Positions 27,502 through 34,671 of a DNA stretch of 64,000 nucleotides are shown here, in pieces. Each line of letters starts with the position of its first letter. The stretch's first letter is position 1. The translations under genes and the position numbers were made by a program. The notes below the pieces were generated by a model, which made no database searches, was not told the origin of the DNA, and worked only from the letters and a program-made list of their open reading frames with translations. This stretch comes from Bacteroides intestinalis (GTDB lineage: Bacteria > Bacteroidota > Bacteroidia > Bacteroidales > Bacteroidaceae): positions 606,391-670,390 of the forward strand of contig NZ_QRZF01000001.1 in assembly GCF_003464595.1 (NCBI RefSeq), in the 5' to 3' direction.

Positions 27502-28031
27502 TTTTTGTTTCCCGGATGCCCAAAAGTACACAAATGAACAGTATCTTGTTATCAGCCAGTGGTATATGGACGTATCCGTCTTAAAAGTGGCAGCGAGTGG
27601 CGCCACGTCCGGCGGAAACGATCCTCCGCCGATACGGGATCGGCACGCTCCGATACGCCAATCGCCCGTGAAAGGAAATGTTCGCGGGCGATTTATCATT
27701 CCATGCAGGGTGAGCCGTGAACCGACTTTCGCGAGCGTTCACGGCATATCGTTTTCTCCCCGTTTCTCTCCCATAACCTTTTCCTCTCTTTTTTTCATGC
27801 CGCGGAGCGCGGTATGGAAATCTGTTGTCAGTAGCAAAGGTAGTTACGGGGCTCACGCTGCTGCAAGATCGGGCCGCGGGGCGGTTTGCCGCAAAATCTT
27901 CCTCTTTCCCTGCGGGCGAGCGTATTTTCCGACAAAATCTTGCAGCAGCTATCCCCGACACCTTTTGATGCTACCGAAACAGATTCCATCCATACCGGCT
28001 CCGCTACGGCATAAAAAAAAAGTCAAAGGTT
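27502..28031. other. Structured intergenic region between divergent HTH and pcf operons
   Basis: 530 nt with no convincing gene; open frames on both strands lack family features. It holds several inverted repeats: GTGGCGCCAC near 27600, CGGCGGA/TCCGCCG just after it, AATCGCCCG/CGGGCGATT around 27659-27693, and a long-range 13-bp pair GCTGCTGCAAGAT (27857-27869) with ATCTTGCAGCAGC (27937-27949). Between those arms AAAATCTT recurs as a direct repeat. This could be a control region or structured leader for the operon starting at 28032, or a replication or transfer origin. Confidence 0.45.
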
Positions 28032-28283
28032 ATGAGAAACGAAGAGAAAAATAAATGGAAACAGAAATCCTCCAACCTTCCACTTGGCATAAAGGCAAAG
28101 GTCGGGTTGGCGGTAAAGGTCGGGGCGGTGGCTTTGGGCTTCCACGTGTGGGGTATCGACTTTATTTGGGTCGTTTTGGGCTTCACGTTCTGTTATGACA
28201 TCCTGCGGGGCATTTTCTCCTGCCTTGTTTCTCTCGTGGCTCTAACCGGCTTTTTCTATTTCCTATTCACTCACATCTTCTAA
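28032..28283 (+). CDS. Small membrane protein, first gene of the pcf operon
   Basis: 83 residues. A basic N-terminus (MRNEEKNKWKQKSSN) is followed by two hydrophobic stretches, about residues 25-55 and 58-80, giving two to three membrane passes. No family recognised. The stop is 12 nt before the next start, and orientation and composition match the downstream genes. Confidence 0.55.
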   Translation: MRNEEKNKWKQKSSNLPLGIKAKVGLAVKVGAVALGFHVWGIDFIWVVLGFTFCYDILRGIFSCLVSLVALTGFFYFLFTHIF

Positions 28284-28295
28284 ATTATTACAGGT

Positions 28296-29288
28296 ATGAC
28301 AAAGTACATTTCATTATTCGGAGCGACTACCACGGACACACGGGTGCAGGTAGTCAAGGAAAACCAGGTAATCATCGGTATCGGTGCGGGTGCGAGCAGA
28401 AAGCGTTACGTCGTTTACAAGGTGGAACACACCGCCCGTGGCTACGTGTACCACATGGTCGATACCGAAACAAAGGAAATCAGCCAAACGGACATTCTGC
28501 GACCCCTCTCGCAAACATTCGGTATCGGCAGGTACTACGACGACGTGAACCCCGAGTTCATGGACGCTTTCGAGGTGGCTTTGCTCGTGGGGCAGGCGGA
28601 AGAGCAAGCCACGGCGCAGGCCATCGCCGCCGCCAAAGAGAAAGCCGAGCATGACCGCATAGCGGAAATAGGGGCGCAGAGGTTACGCCGCATCATGCCC
28701 GAAGGGGTGCAGGGCGTAATCATCGCCGAACTCAACGAAACGGAATACACTGACCCCTCTTACGAGTGTTCGACCACCCGAAGCGTGCGTACCGTCATTC
28801 TCGGCTTTTCGGCCACCTCCCGCAACGGCTTCGGGGAGTTGAGAAAGGCGGCGGCCAATTTCCCGCAAACGGCGCACCTCTCCGAATACGACCCCAAGAA
28901 CGAACACCGCTATCCCGTTTTCACGCTCGGCAAAAGTCCGAAATACGGGTGGAGTGTCTGCAAACTGACCCACTACACACGTGAAGGGTACATCGACAGG
29001 CTGGCATATATCGCAGGAAACGAGGAGAATATATGTCTGCCCGAGCCGAAAGACGAAAAACGGGCGGAACGCACTGAAACGAGCGTGCAAGGCGGGTTTA
29101 TCATCGTGGACTATTCCGAGAAGGCGATAGCCGTATTCGGGGACACCAAGCCCGTCAAGGACGCCCTTCACGCACTCGGGGGACGCTTCAACGCACGGCT
29201 GACGCATGACGGGCAGAAGAGAGCGGGATGGATTTTCCAAAAGACCAAAGAGGACGAGGTGCGGCGGCTTCTCGGAAAGGACGAATAA
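28296..29288 (+). CDS. Conserved ICE protein of unknown function
   Basis: 330 residues, soluble. The N-terminal 90 residues form a small beta-rich segment (YVVYKVEHTARGYVYHMVDT), then an Ala/Glu-rich helical linker around 100-130. The C-terminal 50 residues contain ALGGRFNARLTHDGQKRAGW and IFQKTKEDEVRRLL, a motif that recurs in large multidomain proteins of mobile elements. No enzyme motif is visible. It precedes pcfK and pcfJ, so a role in DNA processing or establishment is plausible but unproven. Confidence 0.6.
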   Translation: MTKYISLFGATTTDTRVQVVKENQVIIGIGAGASRKRYVVYKVEHTARGYVYHMVDTETKEISQTDILRPLSQTFGIGRYYDDVNPEFMDAFEVALLVGQAEEQATAQAIAAAKEKAEHDRIAEIGAQRLRRIMPEGVQGVIIAELNETEYTDPSYECSTTRSVRTVILGFSATSRNGFGELRKAAANFPQTAHLSEYDPKNEHRYPVFTLGKSPKYGWSVCKLTHYTREGYIDRLAYIAGNEENICLPEPKDEKRAERTETSVQGGFIIVDYSEKAIAVFGDTKPVKDALHALGGRFNARLTHDGQKRAGWIFQKTKEDEVRRLLGKDE

Positions 29289-29299
29289 ATATTGAACAC

Positions 29300-29317
29300 G
29301 GGGCGGCTCGCCGCCCC
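29300..29317 (+). repeat. Intergenic GC hairpin, copy 1
   Basis: GGGGCGG, CTCG, CCGCCCC: a 7-bp stem with a CTCG loop between a stop codon and the pcfK start. First of four similar hairpins in this operon. It is followed by A-rich rather than T-rich sequence, so it is not a terminator. Confidence 0.7.
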
Positions 29318-29333
29318 ACAATACCAAAAAATC

Positions 29334-29744
29334 ATGGCACAAGGAACAGATTATTTCAAACTGACGATACAGAACTATCTCGACGCACGGGCACGGGAGG
29401 ACGAACTTTTCGCACCCCGATACGCCAACCCGAAAAAGAACATTGACGATTGCTGCACTTTCATCATCAACCAAGTACGGCAGAGCGGTTGCAACGGGTT
29501 TGCCGACGAGGAAATATACTCTATGGCACTCCACTATTACGACGAGGAGGACATCGACATCGGCAAACCCGTCAGTTGCAAGGTAGTGGTCAATCACACC
29601 GTTGAACTGACCGAGGAGGAAAAAGCCGAGGCACGGCGGAACGCCATACGGAAGGCCGAGAGCGAAGCCTACGCCAAGTTGGCGAAAGCCAAGTCCAAAC
29701 CCAAGAAAATCGAAGATAACAAACTAATGCCCAGTCTATTTTAG
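29334..29744 (+). CDS. PcfK-like protein
   Basis: 136 residues from the ATG at 29334; an earlier TTG frame runs through the hairpin and is rejected. TDYFKLTIQNYLDARAREDE near the start, NIDDCCTFIINQVRQSG and FADEEIYSMALHYYDEEDID are the conserved PcfK blocks (PF14058). The C-terminus is a long charged helix (EEEKAEARRNAIRKAESEAY). PcfK is named from Enterococcus plasmid pCF10, and its biochemical role is unknown. Its stop is 2 nt before pcfJ, as usual for this pair. Confidence 0.85.
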   Translation: MAQGTDYFKLTIQNYLDARAREDELFAPRYANPKKNIDDCCTFIINQVRQSGCNGFADEEIYSMALHYYDEEDIDIGKPVSCKVVVNHTVELTEEEKAEARRNAIRKAESEAYAKLAKAKSKPKKIEDNKLMPSLF

Positions 29745-29746
29745 TT

Positions 29747-31030
29747 ATGAAACCGAGAACAAAATTCCAACAGAGCGTTGTGGCGGCAAGCAAACACCTG
29801 CCGCCGCTTACCCCCGCACAAATCGAATGGGGGTACAAGAACTGCATCGAGCATATCGGACGCCGCACGCCGAAAGGACTTATCACCTGCACCGAGTGCG
29901 GCCACACGTGGCAGAGCGAAAACGGAGAACTCACGGACAATCTGTTAGGGTGCGAGTGTCCGCACTGCCACACCCCGCTGAAAGTGGAAACCACCCTGCG
30001 CCGCAAGTTCAACGATTACGAGTATTTGTGCATCGTAACCCGCTGCAAGGGTTTTCAAGTCCTGCGCTTCGTCTATATCGAGTGTTGGGCGAAAGTGGGA
30101 CAGACGCCCGTTTACACCCATATCGAAGCCGTACAGCGGTGGATTGCCCCCGACGGACGCTCCGCAACCTTCGCACGGCTGCGCCCGATGGGCTTCTTCG
30201 TTCACGGGTGGAGTTGGTCGAGCGCATTGGAACTGCGGGCGGAGAACGACGGGAAATACAACATCACGCCCACACGCATCTATCCCCGGCAACGGCTTAT
30301 CCCCGAACTGCGCCGAAGCGGCTACGGCAAACAACTCCCCGATGTAACCCCTTTCGACCTTATCCACCTGCTGCTCTCGGAGAACAAGGCCGAAACGCTG
30401 CTTAAAGCGGGACAAACGGCACTCGTGCGATTTTTCGCCCGTTCCTCCCGCAATATCGCAGACTATTGGCCGGCCATCCGTATCGCCATCCGTAACGGGT
30501 ACGCTATCGGGAAACCGACGGAATGGTGCGACTACATCGACCTGCTGCGATTTTTCGGGAAAGACCTGCATAACGCCCATTTCGTGTGTCCCGCAGACCT
30601 GCCCGCAGCGCATGACCTCTACATGGCAAAAAAACGGCGGCACATGCAAATGGAACGGCGGCAGGAGGAACGGCGCAAGGCGTTGGAACAGGAAGCCTCG
30701 TTTGTCGAAGCCAAAGGGCGGTTTTTCGGAGTGGAGTTTTCCGACGGGGAAATCTGCATCAAGGTATTGGACAGCGTTGAAGCCATACGGCAGGAGGGCG
30801 AGGCCATGCACCATTGCGTGTTTACCAACGAATACTATCTGAAAGCCGACTCGCTCATACTCTCGGCCACAATCGACGGCAAACGTATCGAAACGATAGA
30901 GGTGTCCCTAAAACGCATGGAGGTCGTGCAGAGCCGTGGCGTGTGTAACAAGAATACCCCATACCACGGGCAAATACTGAAACTGATGAAGGGGAACATG
31001 TCCCTTATACGGAAACGAATGACAGCATAA
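29747..31030 (+). CDS. PcfJ-like protein
   Basis: 427 residues (PF14284 type). The N-terminal zinc ribbon is visible as LITCTECGHTWQ and CECPHCHTPLKV (four cysteines near residues 50-90). The C-terminal half contains the family signature EGEAMHHCVFTNEYYLKAD followed by SLILSATIDGKRIETIEV. The domain order and the coupling with pcfK match the pair found on many conjugative elements. It may act in DNA processing during transfer or establishment; no catalytic assignment is possible from sequence. Confidence 0.87.
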   Translation: MKPRTKFQQSVVAASKHLPPLTPAQIEWGYKNCIEHIGRRTPKGLITCTECGHTWQSENGELTDNLLGCECPHCHTPLKVETTLRRKFNDYEYLCIVTRCKGFQVLRFVYIECWAKVGQTPVYTHIEAVQRWIAPDGRSATFARLRPMGFFVHGWSWSSALELRAENDGKYNITPTRIYPRQRLIPELRRSGYGKQLPDVTPFDLIHLLLSENKAETLLKAGQTALVRFFARSSRNIADYWPAIRIAIRNGYAIGKPTEWCDYIDLLRFFGKDLHNAHFVCPADLPAAHDLYMAKKRRHMQMERRQEERRKALEQEASFVEAKGRFFGVEFSDGEICIKVLDSVEAIRQEGEAMHHCVFTNEYYLKADSLILSATIDGKRIETIEVSLKRMEVVQSRGVCNKNTPYHGQILKLMKGNMSLIRKRMTA

Positions 31031-31035
31031 AAATC

Positions 31036-31054
31036 GGGGCGGCGAAAGCCGCCC
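31036..31054 (+). repeat. Intergenic GC hairpin, copy 2 (GAAA loop)
   Basis: GGGCGGC, GAAA, GCCGCCC: a 7-bp stem closed by a GNRA-type tetraloop, 5 nt after the pcfJ stop and 17 nt before the next ATG. Confidence 0.75.
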
Positions 31055-31070
31055 GCAAAAACAAAATAGA

Positions 31071-31397
31071 ATGAACCAAATAGCATATAAATTCGTGTCG
31101 TGGGACGTTCCCGCACTCGAAAGCCTTGCAGGCTCAAAAGCGTACATATTACGCAAACGGCTCAATGACGGGGGAACGCTCACCCGTGAGGAGAAAGACT
31201 GGATTACCCGTGAGGTAAACCATAACACCTATTTCAAGGACTCCATTCCGCTTTTAGGGTATCGTTTCAACTTTGTCGATGTACTGAAAACATTCGTGGT
31301 AAAGCAGTACGGGCATTACACGGAATACAAGGGCGTGGACAAGACGAGCATACGCTCCATGTTGTACGGCAGAGTGGAAAGGATTGTCGAATTATAA
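31071..31397 (+). CDS. Conserved small ICE protein
   Basis: 108 residues, soluble, mixed charge. Visible segments: LRKRLNDGGTLTREEKDWI and LLGYRFNFVDVLKTFVVKQY. No family recognised. It lies between two of the GAAA hairpins, in the pcf operon, and shares the composition of its neighbours, so it is a real gene rather than chance. Confidence 0.6.
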   Translation: MNQIAYKFVSWDVPALESLAGSKAYILRKRLNDGGTLTREEKDWITREVNHNTYFKDSIPLLGYRFNFVDVLKTFVVKQYGHYTEYKGVDKTSIRSMLYGRVERIVEL

Positions 31398-31402
31398 AAT
31401 CG

Positions 31403-31420
31403 GGGCGGCGAAAGCCGCCC
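31403..31420 (+). repeat. Intergenic GC hairpin, copy 3 (GAAA loop)
   Basis: GGGCGGC, GAAA, GCCGCCC, identical in stem and loop to copy 2, 5 nt after a stop codon and 19 nt before the next ATG. Confidence 0.75.
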
Positions 31421-31439
31421 TACAAAAAAAAATATAACA

Positions 31440-31757
31440 ATGAAAATCATCTATAAAAGCTACATGGCACGCCCGCTCAAACCCTTCGGGGAGTGGGATT
31501 GGGAAGTTCGGGAAGCAGTCAAGACGGCCCTTGCGCTCGTCGAGGGGAAAAACGGGTTCAAAACCCATTCCGAGATATGGCGAAGGTGCAACCTCGTCAT
31601 TACCGTGGGACACAACATCTACACCACGAGTATCGAGATACGACCACCCGAGCAGGACGTGATACGCCGCAGGAGCAACTGGCATAACGGCTACGCCTAC
31701 TACTGCAACGGCGTGTTCTGGGCGAACATGAGCAGGGTTAGAGTGGAACTTGTCTGA
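31440..31757 (+). CDS. Conserved small ICE protein
   Basis: 105 residues. KSYMARPLKPFGEWDWEVRE and YYCNGVFWANMSRVRVELV are the most distinctive parts; the protein is rich in aromatic residues and has no membrane segment. No family recognised. Bracketed by hairpin copies 3 and 4. Confidence 0.6.
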   Translation: MKIIYKSYMARPLKPFGEWDWEVREAVKTALALVEGKNGFKTHSEIWRRCNLVITVGHNIYTTSIEIRPPEQDVIRRRSNWHNGYAYYCNGVFWANMSRVRVELV

Positions 31758-31770
31758 TTAAAAAATTTCG

Positions 31771-31788
31771 GGGCGGCAAAAGCCGCCC
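31771..31788 (+). repeat. Intergenic GC hairpin, copy 4 (AAAA loop)
   Basis: GGGCGGC, AAAA, GCCGCCC: same stem as copies 2 and 3 with loop AAAA. It is 13 nt after a stop codon and 15 nt before the next ATG. Confidence 0.72.
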
Positions 31789-31803
31789 GTAAAAAGCGAG
31801 AAT

Positions 31804-32070
31804 ATGAAAACGAATGAAGTAAACAAGGAAATCTCCTATGAAACGCTGCTCGTAACCTTCGGCGAGGGTATCGGGCGGCTCAACACCATGTTCGACGACC
31901 CGCAGGTGTGGGGCGTTGCCACGCTGAAGCAGTGGATCGACGGGTATGAAACTACGCGCTTCACCGAAATCGACGACCGAACGGCGGTTATCACATCCGA
32001 ATACAACATGGACAGCGTGAAGGAATGGCTGCAAAAGAACACACCGATTATCAACCTGGAAAAACGATAA
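31804..32070 (+). CDS. Conserved small ICE protein
   Basis: 88 residues, acidic. LLVTFGEGIGRLNTMFDDPQ and VWGVATLKQWIDGYETTRF are the clearest segments. Soluble, no recognised domain. It follows hairpin copy 4 and ends 4 nt before the next small gene. Confidence 0.55.
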   Translation: MKTNEVNKEISYETLLVTFGEGIGRLNTMFDDPQVWGVATLKQWIDGYETTRFTEIDDRTAVITSEYNMDSVKEWLQKNTPIINLEKR

Positions 32071-32074
32071 AATC

Positions 32075-32254
32075 ATGCGCAAGTACAAATTATTCATCGG
32101 CTACCGGCTGCTGGGAGAGTTTTCCGGTATATGGGAAGCCAAAAATTTCGCCGCTGAAAGCGGCATGAGCGGAATTTTCTCGCTCGTGGGAGAAAATTAC
32201 CGGGACAGTTGGTACGAACCAAAAAAACAGGACAAGAATGGAAACAAAGATTAA
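32075..32254 (+). CDS. Very small ICE protein (59 residues)
   Basis: Begins MRKYKLFIGYRLLGEFSGIW and ends YRDSWYEPKKQDKNGNKD. It starts 4 nt after the previous stop and its last 17 nt overlap the next gene's start. Composition and tight packing match the operon, which supports translation. No family recognised. An aromatic-rich beta-type segment at residues 4-20 is the only visible trait. Confidence 0.5.
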   Translation: MRKYKLFIGYRLLGEFSGIWEAKNFAAESGMSGIFSLVGENYRDSWYEPKKQDKNGNKD

Positions 32255-32441
32255 AGACATCACGGGAGCGGAAATAACCGTTACCGACTTAAAAGAGGCG
32301 GTACGCCAATGCCGGGAGTGCCTCGCAAGTCCCTACCTGATGCCCTCGGGGCATACCGTGGGGGAAAACCATGCCTACATGTTGCGGCAACTGCTCGCCC
32401 TGCAAAGGCGGAAACGGGAACACGGCAGGCAACGGCCGTGA
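32238..32441 (+). CDS. Small ICE protein, end of the pcf operon
   Basis: 67 residues, basic C-terminus (LLALQRRKREHGRQRP). ITGAEITVTDLKEAVRQCRE looks helical, and HTVGENHAYMLRQLLALQRR resembles small DUF3873-like ICE proteins only loosely. It overlaps the preceding gene by 17 nt. The interrupted terminator begins 12 nt after its stop. Confidence 0.5.
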   Translation: METKIKDITGAEITVTDLKEAVRQCRECLASPYLMPSGHTVGENHAYMLRQLLALQRRKREHGRQRP

Positions 32442-32510
32442 AAATACGACGCGAAAAAAATCGGACGATAACTGAAGTGCACCCCAAATATTGGACGGAT
32501 TAGTATTTGT

Positions 32511-33305
32511 TTAGATGGCATGAGTTCGGTATTGTACCGGGCTCATGTTGTTTAAGTATTTCTTTATCCGCTTGTTATTGTAGTAGTCGATATATTCTTC
32601 CAATTCTTTTCGGAAATGGTCTATGGATGAGAATTTTTGCAAATATAATAATTCGGACTTCAATAATCCAAAGAAACTTTCCATAGCAGCGTTATCCAGA
32701 CAGTTACCCTTGCGCGACATGCTCTGTGTAATACCTTTCTGTCTTAAACGGAGCTGATACTGCTTCATCTGATACTGCCAGCCCTGGTCGGAATGCAAGA
32801 CAATACCCGGAGAATCCGGTATTCTGGCAAACGCATCGTCCAGCATCTTCATGATCTGCATAAAGTTAGGGCGTTCAGCTATTTTATAGCTAATAATCTC
32901 CCGGTTATATAAGTCCATAATCGGCGATAGATATAACTTTACGCCGCAAACCGAAAATTCCGTAAGGTCAGTAACCCACTTCTGATTCGGTTTTTCGGCT
33001 GCAAAGTCGCGTTGCAGAAGATTGGGCGCTATCCGTCCGATCTGTCCTTTGTATGAACAGTATTTACGGAGCCTGACCTGACTTTTTATCCCGCAAATAT
33101 TCATCAGCTTAAGTACGGTTTTGTGATTTATCGCATATCCGATCTTATTCATTTCAACGGTAATGCGCCGATAACCATAACGCCCCTTATGTTCGTGATA
33201 TAACCTTATAATACTCTCTTTTTCGCGAGCATATTTATCGGGTTGTTTTGATTTTCTGAAGTGATAATAAAATGTGCTTCGCGCCATCCCTGCGGCTTTG
33301 AGCAA
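32511..33305 (-). CDS. IS3-family transposase OrfB (DDE integrase domain)
   Basis: 264 residues counted from a TTG at 33305. The frame is open further upstream, so the natural product is probably an OrfAB fusion made by -1 frameshifting. HTH_21 segment HEHKGRYGYRRITVEMNKIG near residue 40. The rve catalytic core carries WVTDLTEFSVCG (first D), SPGIVLHSDQGWQYQ (second D) and CLDNAAMESFFGLLKSEL (E). The end, YIDYYNNKRIKKYLNNMSP, is typical of the IS150 group. Confidence 0.92.
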   Translation of the reverse strand: MLKAAGMARSTFYYHFRKSKQPDKYAREKESIIRLYHEHKGRYGYRRITVEMNKIGYAINHKTVLKLMNICGIKSQVRLRKYCSYKGQIGRIAPNLLQRDFAAEKPNQKWVTDLTEFSVCGVKLYLSPIMDLYNREIISYKIAERPNFMQIMKMLDDAFARIPDSPGIVLHSDQGWQYQMKQYQLRLRQKGITQSMSRKGNCLDNAAMESFFGLLKSELLYLQKFSSIDHFRKELEEYIDYYNNKRIKKYLNNMSPVQYRTHAI

Positions 33306-33328
33306 TACTGAAAGCCGGCACTGCGGCC

Positions 33329-33853
33329 TTAGTCCTTCGATGGCTTGGGCTCTTTCCCGCTCTCGCGGACAATGCGCTCCTCGACTAAGGCCTGCAATTT
33401 TTTTAAGTAAGCATTCTCGGCACGAAGATACTCCAGTTCCTTAAGCAACTCTTCGTGCGGAGTCGTTTTGAGTTTGACTTTTTTAGTCTTCGATTTACTC
33501 ATGGCCGGCCTCCTTCTTTGCGGTTTACGCCGCAGGCCTTCAGCACCTTGGTTTTGATAGAGCCGCTCCCATTGACGAATAACAAAAGGGCCCGGAATGC
33601 CGAAATGCACTGCTGTCTCCAGCAAAGATAGATGATTTTGGTGCATATGCTTCAAAACTGACAACTTAAATTCTGCACTGTAGCTACCGTGGCGCAGCTT
33701 AAGGCCGGCAAGGCCATGGCGCTCGAATAATGTTACCCACAAGTGAACTTGCGAGCGGCCACAGCCCAAGTGACATCCGGCTTCCCTAACCGAAAGTCCG
33801 CCTTCGAGTACCAGTTTTACGGCCTTTAAACGAATCTCATAATTATATTTCAT
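33329..33853 (-). CDS. IS3-family OrfA (DNA-binding subunit)
   Basis: 174 residues from the ATG at 33853. Two helix-turn-helix segments: RLKAVKLVLEGGLSVREAGC near residue 10 and KLSVLKHMHQNHLSLLETAV near 65. A C-terminal leucine zipper (ELLKELEYLRAENAYLKKLQ) is the usual dimerisation region. The heptamer A-AAA-AAA at 33398-33404 lies in the zipper codons, and the -1 frame is open from there into orfB, as in IS150-type frameshifting. A longer upstream reading frame crosses the IS end and is rejected. Confidence 0.9.
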   Translation of the reverse strand: MKYNYEIRLKAVKLVLEGGLSVREAGCHLGCGRSQVHLWVTLFERHGLAGLKLRHGSYSAEFKLSVLKHMHQNHLSLLETAVHFGIPGPFVIRQWERLYQNQGAEGLRRKPQRRRPAMSKSKTKKVKLKTTPHEELLKELEYLRAENAYLKKLQALVEERIVRESGKEPKPSKD

Positions 33854-33923
33854 AAAAAACACCCCAAAAGTGTCCAACTTTTGGGGTGCAGTACAAACAA
33901 CCGTCCGATTTTTTTGTTTCCCG

Positions 33924-34310
33924 TCAATCGACCGCCGTATGGTCGCCCAGCTTCCCGTGCAGTTCACGCCCGATATGTCCGGCAATGCCACGGGGAGAAA
34001 TTTCAGAGATTGAACCCCACCCGCCATGCGTGTATATGCACGTCTTGAGCGGTTCGGTACGGGAAAGGTAGAACAGATAGCCGTTGCGGAGCAGGATGCC
34101 CACAAACACCGAGCCGACCTCGATGTCGGCGATCTCGTCAAAACGTATCTTCCCGTCATTGTATAATACTGCCGTGCCATCCGCATCGGGAATGACGAAC
34201 AGATCGTCTTCCATGACAATCCCGTGCAACTCGATTAGCGACCCCAGGCATTCACTCGCCGATACCCGGTCGTAATCACCCTTTACCTCATTTGTCGATT
34301 TCGTTTCCAT
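33924..34310 (-). CDS. Conserved small ICE protein, distal to the tra operon
   Basis: 128 residues, acidic, soluble. SECLGSLIELHGIVMEDDLF and FVIPDADGTAVLYNDGKIRF suggest a beta-rich fold; YIYTHGGWGSISEISPRGI near 95 is distinctive. No family recognised. It is the last leftward gene beyond the DUF4116 gene and ends just before the split terminator. Confidence 0.55.
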   Translation of the reverse strand: METKSTNEVKGDYDRVSASECLGSLIELHGIVMEDDLFVIPDADGTAVLYNDGKIRFDEIADIEVGSVFVGILLRNGYLFYLSRTEPLKTCIYTHGGWGSISEISPRGIAGHIGRELHGKLGDHTAVD

Positions 34311-34671
34311 ATCGCTTTTCTTTAGGTTCAGACAAATACCATACGAAAAAGGCGTGAGAATACGTTAAATACCGGCATTGAGGTACAGCCAAGCACCCAT
34401 CCACTCGATAGATAATTTCTCCCCACGCCGCTATCGCATACGCTTGACGCATATAGACACGACGATGAAGAAGAGAACTACCCATTATTTTGCGAGCGGA
34501 TTAAAATTTGGCTGTTTTCAATGCCCCACCATAATGTGTTCCTTCCGTATGTAAATCGCCCGGCGGCACGCCGCCGGAGGATTCGATTGCAAATATAACG
34601 ATTTCATCCGGGTATCGGCGACAACACGTGCGATTTTTAACAACCTTCCTGCCAAAGAACTACCCGCCGTC
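34311..34671 (-). other. Spacer between the DUF4116-repeat gene and the distal small gene
   Basis: 361 nt. CCGGCGGC and GCCGCCGG form a strong hairpin around 34560-34578, which could stabilise the 3' end of the tra message or end it inefficiently. No supported gene; a 65-codon frame near 34288-34485 has no coding features. No TAnnTTTG element is seen before 34310. Confidence 0.35.

Larger units (their letters stand above)
32473..33895 (-). mobile_element. IS3-family insertion sequence (IS150-like), 1423 bp
   Basis: Terminal inverted repeats: left TGAAGTGCACCCCAAATATT, right (complement) TGTACTGCACCCCAAAAGTT, alike at 20 of the first 25 positions when continued. The 3-bp direct repeat AAC flanks both ends (32470-32472 and 33896-33898). 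It carries orfA and orfB on the minus strand with a slippery A-run between them. Intact ends, target duplication and open frames suggest recent insertion. Confidence 0.9.
32454..33915. terminator. Bidirectional terminator split by an IS insertion
   Basis: Left arm AAAAAAATCGGACG at 32454-32467 and right arm CGTCCGATTTTTTT at 33902-33915 are perfect complements (14 bp). Removing the IS and one AAC copy leaves an 8-nt loop (ATAACAAC). The hairpin lies between the convergent pcf operon and the gene at 33924, where a bidirectional terminator is expected. Confidence 0.8.

Noticed and set aside
27362..28054. Long open frames on both strands in the regulator-pcf spacer
   Set aside because: They have odd composition, cross inverted repeats and the HTH gene's promoter, and resemble no family.
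28683..30814. Long minus-strand frames opposite the pcf operon
   Set aside because: Shadows caused by high GC opposite well-supported genes (pcfK, pcfJ).
31021..31800. Rho-independent terminators at the GC hairpins
   Set aside because: They are followed by A-runs, not T-runs, and lie within one operon.
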